Origin: Owenia fusiformis
Taxonomy: Eukaryota; Annelida; Polychaeta; Sabellida; Oweniidae
DNA: 64,000 nucleotides
Assembly (NCBI GenBank): GCA_903813345.2
Contig: CAIIXF020000006.1
Coordinates: 15,628,348 to 15,692,347, forward strand
Direction of reading: 5' to 3'
Positions within the stretch are counted from its first letter, which is position 1. Each line of letters begins with the position of its first letter. A program made the position numbers and the translations under genes. The notes under the pieces were generated by a model. It worked only from the letters and a program-made list of their open reading frames with translations. It did not search any database and was not told the origin of the DNA. Below, piece after piece: positions 52,501-60,698 of the stretch.

Positions 52501-55500
52501 TTTATAAATCTTACCTTGAGAATTAAATGTTGAAGTTCATCATCCGAGAGGAAAGCAGGTTTTTGACTTACTTCAGTGAAGGGAGAAATTGCACCTGTAA
52601 TGCAAGCAAAAGAATTGATGGTATTTGTAAAATTGAATCAGAGAAGAAAAATTACATTTTTGTTTTGATATCACTTTGGGAATGCATAAATTGAAAATGA
52701 AAAGGTGTTCAGGTTTATATTCAGTATACCTCGTATGCTTTTCATGTGTTGAACAGCCATCCGCAAAACCGTTAATTTGTCTAGTTTACGGTCCATGGCA
52801 TTGCACATTGGGATCATATTCGACAGCTCAGTGATGTAACCATTCATTTTGTCACGTCGACGCTTCTCAATTTCACTGTGATTTTGCCTGAAAGAACAAG
52901 CCATAGTTATATTCATGTCCATGTAGTTTATTGCTGGTTCATATGGTCCATTGAGAAATGTTCCATATGCCCAAAAATTTTCCTTCATAAAATATTCTGT
53001 ATAGTAGTTTAAGCTTATTAATCTAGATTGTGATAGTGGTCAAATACAGTAAAACCAGTGTATATTGAACATTTTTTGCCAAGAAAAAACATTCAGTCTT
53101 GGTAGGTCTTCACTAAAGAAAGGGTAATTTATACAGAAGTCAGTGGAGTATGTGAGGAGGAAGGGTGTCTACTAGAGAGAGGTGTTACTAGAGAGAGGTG
53201 TTCACTAAGAGATGATGTACTGTACTAGTATCAACTGTTGATGGAAAAGGTTTCTTAATTGTTTAAGTGGGAACTGACAGCACTATCACTTATCTAATTA
53301 TTGTGAAATTTTGATTTGAAGAGACAATTAATTGACTAAACACTTTTGAACATAACATAATGCTTTGCATAATTTAAACTACACATGTACATCATACGAG
53401 ACTAGGTGTGGAAAGATTGGTTTGGTTGTGAATATATATTTAGATTTATAGATAACAAGATGGTTGAAAAAATGATGTATTGGACATATCTCAACGTAAT
53501 GTAAAACCCTTAGAAATAAAATGTCAACTCCTGAGTAGAACCTTTTCTCTTTCCCTTTTCTTAAAAACCTCGCCAATTCGTCAATTTAAAACATGGGTAA
53601 ATGTTGTTATAACAGAAAGCTGCAATATTGTATATGAACAGTTTAATTCTATTTGCTGTGATGACAATATTTATCAATTAACTTCTGAAATGGTAAACAG
53701 AAAATAAATAGCACCGTAGATACTGGGCTCACATGGTGTTGTGTTACTAGTTTTCTAGACAAAAAGTCCAAAATCACCACCTAAAAATTCACCCAGAATG
53801 TCCAAAGACTAAGCATTTGTAAACTTTTATCCCGAGAAACATCCCTGAAAGTTTCAGATTGATTGGTTTAATTGTTTGGCTTAAAACATGTAGACAAGAC
53901 TTGACAGAGAAGATTTTATGACTGAAAATCCAAACTGACCACCAAAATGCCCCAAAACTAATCAGTTGTAAAGTTTTAAAACAAGAAAAATCCCAAAGTG
54001 GAATGGAAGCCAGGGTCCAAACTCAATATTCTTAAATCTCTCTCTAAGGTCATAAAACCCAAAAATGGCCGAAAATAAAAAAGTGTATATAATTTTTGCC
54101 AATTTTTGGCAAAATTATTTCATAAAAATACTTTTTACAAAACATGATTTCTTACTATGCAAGACACCTGAAATCGTTTATAAACCTAGAAAATGATTCG
54201 AAAGTGAATTTGATGGCCATTTTGAAAATAAGCGAGCTTTTGAACCAGTAAATTCTCTACTAAATGGTTCGAAAGTGAATTTTGCGAATCAAAAATGGCA
54301 GCAATTTTGAAAATACATGTAGTATAATTTATATCGATTCAATAAAAATAACTGGTGAAAATCGCCTGTTGCCTGCTGCTAATGAAACCCCTGATTTAAC
54401 ACCAATGTTAACATTTGAGGTAAAAATGGTGACAAGAGATAATGAAATATTAATCTGCTGTAGCATTAGACACCTAATAACAGCTGTGGTTTAAAATGAG
54501 GCCATCAAAATATATTTAAATCATTTACTCCTAAGAAAAAGGCATTTTATTAAAACAAACAACTTCAGTTAAATAGTTCTAATAGATCCAAATGACAATT
54601 GAAACTAGAACATTTGGCATTGAGATCATTATTATAGTGATACCAGTTTCTAGAATGAAAAACTAAATGGTCTTCAGCTTTATTGTTATCATCAATAAAA
54701 AGTTTACTTCAACTTTAAGGTTGGGCTATTTCATCTGTTACTCTCTTTGTCTGTCTTAAAAATAATATATCAGAAAACATTATAGAAAAACTGTAAAGAA
54801 AGAATAAAGTTTTTTTAATTTCATTATTATCCTATCCTTGTAAGATAAAATTTATTTCCTTCACAGAATGTTAAACATATATTCAACTTTAAGTTGCCTA
54901 AATCTGATGTGCAGCTTTACTGAAATCTTGATGATTAGAATTCTTAACAAGGCTCTAGCGTAGCTAGGATGAGGTAGACGAGACACTTGCATTGTCGCAT
55001 CTATTGAGGAATATTCCTCTATTAATGATTATATGACTTTTATCGATTTTTAATCTTAAATCAGCAATTTTTGATACAATGATGTACAGTTTCACCATGT
55101 AAATGTTATCATTGTGTTCTTCTATTGCCATCATCGAACTAAGTTCATATTTTAATGGTGTTTTACAAGTATAACTTTTCATTCATATATCCGAGGAATA
55201 ATTTATATTTGTATTTCTGAAGCAAGTTGGAAAGAGACCCTTTAACCTTTTTTGACCTAGAGAAGGTCATTGAAGGTCAAATCTTAAGTCAGATTTGAAC
55301 TACTGATAACTTGTAGATAATTAAAAAAAAATTGTCAATTTGAAGGTTGAAAAAAGACCTTTTTGTCCTTTTTTGACCTTGAAACAATCATAGAAGGTCA
55401 AATCTTAAAAATAAAGTCAGATTTGAACTTGTGAAAACTTGTAGATGATTTTGAAAAAAAATCTGCCTCATCAGTATTTGTTAAGTTATTGGAAGTTGTA

Positions 55501-58500
55501 AGAATTTGTTCACGAACTGCCGAACGCCAACCACCATAAAAACCATAACAAGACCGTAACAATATGTCACCACTTTTTGGTGGTGAGATAAAAAAAAGTA
55601 AAATCATTATGAGCAGAACTTGCACTCATACTGAGCATATTCCTATAAAATATAAACAATATCAGCCCAATAGTATTTGAGTTACCGCCATATCGGACAT
55701 ATGTACATACAAAGTTACTGTAATGGATGAACAGATGGAGGCATTCACTATATCCTAAACCTGTTGTGTCTGGCGGCACATTTATATAACATTTTAGAGT
55801 CTCACATATTCTAGGTTTTTAGGTGTGTATCTGAGTAGAAATTTTCACTGCATGGTATTACATTACATGGGTGCCTGGGGTTTAAAGCGAATATCTGTCT
55901 TTCTCAGGAAAAGGAAGACAAAACACGTGCTTGGGTGTACCTAATGTAGATGCGACAAAAGGACAAGTGGGAAACACCATCCTGAAATGAAACACTTACT
56001 TGTTTCCTCCTTTCTTAGAGTCATCTTGTATTTCAGATGTATAATCATCCTCTTCCATTCCCCTGTAAATACAATAAATGATATATTGTAATATTACATG
56101 TGGTACATGGGCAACTTATGATAATCAATGTTCAAAGCCCAAAGACCAGGTGAATTATCATTATGAGCATTATGAGTGGTGCCACTGGTACTCAATGAAA
56201 TCAAAATGAAAGTTTTGATTTTATTCTCATCAATTCATGTATTTTTATTTCCCATTGTAGCTAGCATTGAAATTCCCCCCTGCTCAGAAAAAATCCTGGG
56301 GAGATCACTGTAATGCCACCAGAAGTGTTAATTTGACCTTTGAATGAGATATAATTTGCAGTGCTGATATTGATATCTACTTATTGATGAAATTGATATC
56401 CCTCATAATCATATACTTTTATTTATATCTAATAGCCAGTGTGGCATAAATAATCCTATGTTTTCATATGGAGATACAGAATCCATATTATATTCTGACA
56501 TCACCATGTCCAACGCCCTGTTGTTTATGTCACTATTAACAAACCTTATAAGGATAGGCGTCAAAAGTTTGATGTTGGGTTGAAAAATTAATTAAGCCAG
56601 TTAGGGGGACTGGTCCAAAGCCATTTCAGTTTGCTATCCGACAAATTTCAGTGGAATGGTTTAAAAATAAAGATTTTACATGCTTTTTTCGTCAGGATCA
56701 TTCCAATAGATTCTATTCTATCAATAGTTGTTCAAAGCTGCAAATTAAGATAGGGATTAACAAAAACTAGAATTGTTTTTAGAAATAATTTTTCAAATTC
56801 TAAAACCGGAAGTCCGTGATCAACTTTCATGGTATTTAGGTTAGTATTTAGGGGGAGGGTCAAGTCAAAACTAGATTTATCTAGATTTCGATCCGACATC
56901 GAACTTTTGATGCCTCTCCAAAGCAAATATCATTGAATAAGAAGATTATTCTATGATTTTTCATAAAATACTAGAAATATAATGCCATCATAAAATAATG
57001 ACTAATGCCTCAGTCACATTTGACTATAGCAACTTTATGATAATAAGCAGTACAATGTAGATTTTCTGTATCGATTCTGTGTAACTATGGGCATCATAAT
57101 GGCCATCGCATGGCCGCCATAGAGCAAGTGTGATGGAGCTATACTTGAGCTTATACAATACGTGTGTATTTTTATTTGAATCATTGCAGTGTTCGCGCTA
57201 GCCATTTAAATAGTCCCAGGGACGCAACACATTTGAAAAATGTGAGTCCCGTCTAATTTTTTTTGCGTCCCTCATATTTTGTTAGTGAAAGTGAAGTGGG
57301 CGATAATAGAGTGCTTACGCTAAAACGGGATAAAGTGACATATATTGTAATTCTATGCATTCTCCCGATAAATATCAATCATTTGGTCCTTTTCACACAA
57401 TTCTTTACTAATGTTATACCAAAATTCTCCCAAATGAATGAAAGAAATACTCAAATAAGAGTTGTTTTCACATTTTACCAACAACCGATCTTCAAGGTCG
57501 TGAACTTTTTGTTTCTTTTTATAACATTTCTCCTTACTCTGACGACTTTTGGATGAAAAACGTGATCTATCATTAAATAATTATATTGATGTATAACATT
57601 AGATCGGTATCTAACGGTTCCTAGTGGAAGTAAGCTTAACTAAGATTATCGTGAAAAACAAGTCTCAATTCTCAATTTTGAAACTAATGTTTGCGTACAA
57701 CAGATTATCCAGCTTCGGTATACTCCGGAATGACTCGGAGGGCACCATAGCCAATCAAATGCTGTGTTTCAGACTAGAAACCCCGCGAATATACTGAGAC
57801 ACTCCGGTAGCCAATCAGATTTGCTGACATAAACATTATTGAGATCAAGGAAGTAGACGATTTGAAAATTCTTCAGAAAATCATGTTTTATCACTTCTAC
57901 GCTGCAGTAAAAGTTACCTGATGGTGGTGTAGAATCTTTGCGTCCCAGGGACGTAAGTTATTTCTGATTTTCCCGTCCGACCTCTTGAAATTCCCGTAAA
58001 AATGAGAAAAAACGGCGTCAATGCGAACACTGCATTCAATACCTTATATATCAAGCTCTTAATATATTTATTGTGAATGTACAGTGAGTAGCATTTTCCA
58101 GTCGTGTGAACAGGATAAACTGGGAAACAGGAAAGTGATAGAAACAAAACTTGTTCTGAAATATTCGATTGTGTTTGGAATAAAAAAATTCTAATGAATT
58201 ATTCTTACTATCAACGCTGAGTACAATAAAACCTGATGGTGGAACCACTCTGCCAGGAACAACTTTATATATCTGTATTTGAAGCGAACCTCATCTCATT
58301 CATTTGCACGTAAATGATAACACTCTGTAAGGACCACCCATGTATCATGCAATAATTTTGGTCATTACAGAGTCGTGTGTTCCATAATTAAAGAAATGCT
58401 CTCTCCAGCATTAGAACAACAAAGCTGTACCTGTTTGAAAGTTCAAAACTACATGCTACCTGTTGGAAATCTATTTGTACCCCGCCCTGTTGAGATCAAT

Positions 58501-60660
58501 GTATGGGTGTTAGTATATTTCAAAAAAATATTCACTTACTCTCCGTAATCTGCTAAGTTTGCCTTTTGCTGTTTCTGTGCCCCAAGGGCAGCCATATTGA
58601 TGGTATTCATATGGTTGTTAACAGACTTTTCTACTTCATGTTGCATTGTTGTTGTTTGTTTTGTTGTCGGGGCGTCTATGTTTGGGCCCGTGTTGTCCTT
58701 TCTCCATTGTTCTAGCTCCCCCCATAAGGAGGGATCTACTTTGGTGAAATCAAAGTTCAAGTCGCCACCAAACTCATACTGATCTATAAGTACAGATTTA
58801 ATTCAAATTATGAAAATGCAAATATTACAAGGGTGAGGAACATTTGTACCAAGTATATACAGGTTATATGACAAAATATAACCACCTGGTATACAAATGG
58901 TAATATACAAATGTAATGACATATTACAGAGGATGAAAACTGACCATCGTTAATGACAACCAACTACACAAAATGCAGATCACAGAGAACAATGGCCATG
59001 CCAAAATACAACCACTTCTTGATAGATACAGTTAACAGCTTTTCAAAAGCAGGAAATAAGTATAGTGTAAACATGTTTGTACCTTATAAGGATGTATAAG
59101 GACAAACAATCTAAAATAATATGAACAGATACTTCAGGAAGTAAACAACTGTGAACCACGCATAGTTAAGCAACAAAAACAAGCCAATAACATGTCAAAT
59201 AAACTGTCAATTAACTGTCACTACAGCTACTGCTAACAATTAAAATTAACTTGGACTATTTGTTATTGTCCCTCACACCGAACAAAAAAAAAAACACTGC
59301 TCAGAAAAATGGTAGTCATAATATTTCTTGACATCGGTGATGACTTAAAATACAGAATTAAAAATGTCAGTAAAACACACTAATATATTATAAAAGTGTT
59401 AATGCATTATCATGACATGAAAATCATGTTTGTCATACTCTTAAAATTGGTTAATAATTGTATCACACCGGAATAGCCTGACAACGGTAAAGTCAGATAC
59501 CATTGTCACAAATGGCGGACATAACCGTCGCTTCAACTGTTCAATTAATCACTATGTCCTATTTTTTCGTCGCTAATTATGTGTATTTATTAAGCTCTTG
59601 TGATATATCATTTGAAAAATTGGGTCATTAATCGCTACAATATAGAGTCTTCGATATTGTCAATGACAACGGAATCTGCATTTGAGTAATTTAGAAAGAC
59701 AACGGCATATGGTAATAACAGTGTCCGTTGTCCCGTATCTCATTTTGATCGGTTAAATTAAAGACTTTATTTTGATGGTAGAACATTATTAACTGTACAA
59801 TGAGTATTAAGACACTTTGATTGATTGTTGTTCCAAAGGAATTTAGTCTAGGTACTCTATTAAACATACAGTTCATGAAAATCTAATTGAAGCGAAGGTT
59901 ATGTCCGCCATTTGTGACAACGGTATCTGACTTTGCCGTTGTCAGGCTATTCCGGTGTGTATATGAAAACTATTACTTTTAACCAACAACACATTTAAGC
60001 TTTGTTGGCAGATGGAAATAATGAAACCAGAAGACTTAAGACTTATTATTGTAGAATATAAGACTATTATTACGAAAGACGAAAGCCAAATGAAGCAGAA
60101 CTACTCTTATGCCAGATAATTAAAATGCTATATAAGAGAATGTTGGGGTGTCTATTAAAGCTCTACGTCATATATAATGTCATTTAGAAATAAGTCATTT
60201 CAATTGATATCCCTAGCTAATGTTCCGTCAAGCTAGTAAAAACAACAAATTCATTGAGAATTTGTTTGGTCATTTCTATCACTCAGAATTCTTTTTATAT
60301 AAAAATGTATCATATTATATGTATGGATGAAGGGATCAACAATACATATTTTTTAATTGAATCATTAATTGACTCTTATCATGTCAGTCCCTCCTATACA
60401 TGGGCAAATGTACATGTCTCATACGTGTTTGAACACGTTTATTATGTTACAAAGAATTACTAGTAACAGGCCTGTCAACTTGGGGACACCTAACATGAGT
60501 GACTTGCAAATGTTGAACACCTTTGTTCAAATTTTGGACACCTTGGTCCAAATCTGAACATCTTGGCCACAATTTGAGCACCTTGTTTTGAATTTTATTG
60601 CATTTAATCAAATTTTGGACACCTCAATTTTTCGCTCTCGCTACGCTCGCGATCTATCAA

Positions 60661-60698
<38 letters not shown>

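Noticed and set aside
57263-57556. 97-codon hydrophobic open frame
   Set aside because: Lies wholly inside a hAT-like non-autonomous element, lacks a Met start and shows no transposase motif.
58536-58760. BMAL starting at a non-ATG codon in exon 2
   Set aside because: The apparent start is TTG and the frame continues upstream to a good splice acceptor; an upstream ATG exon with matching phase exists.
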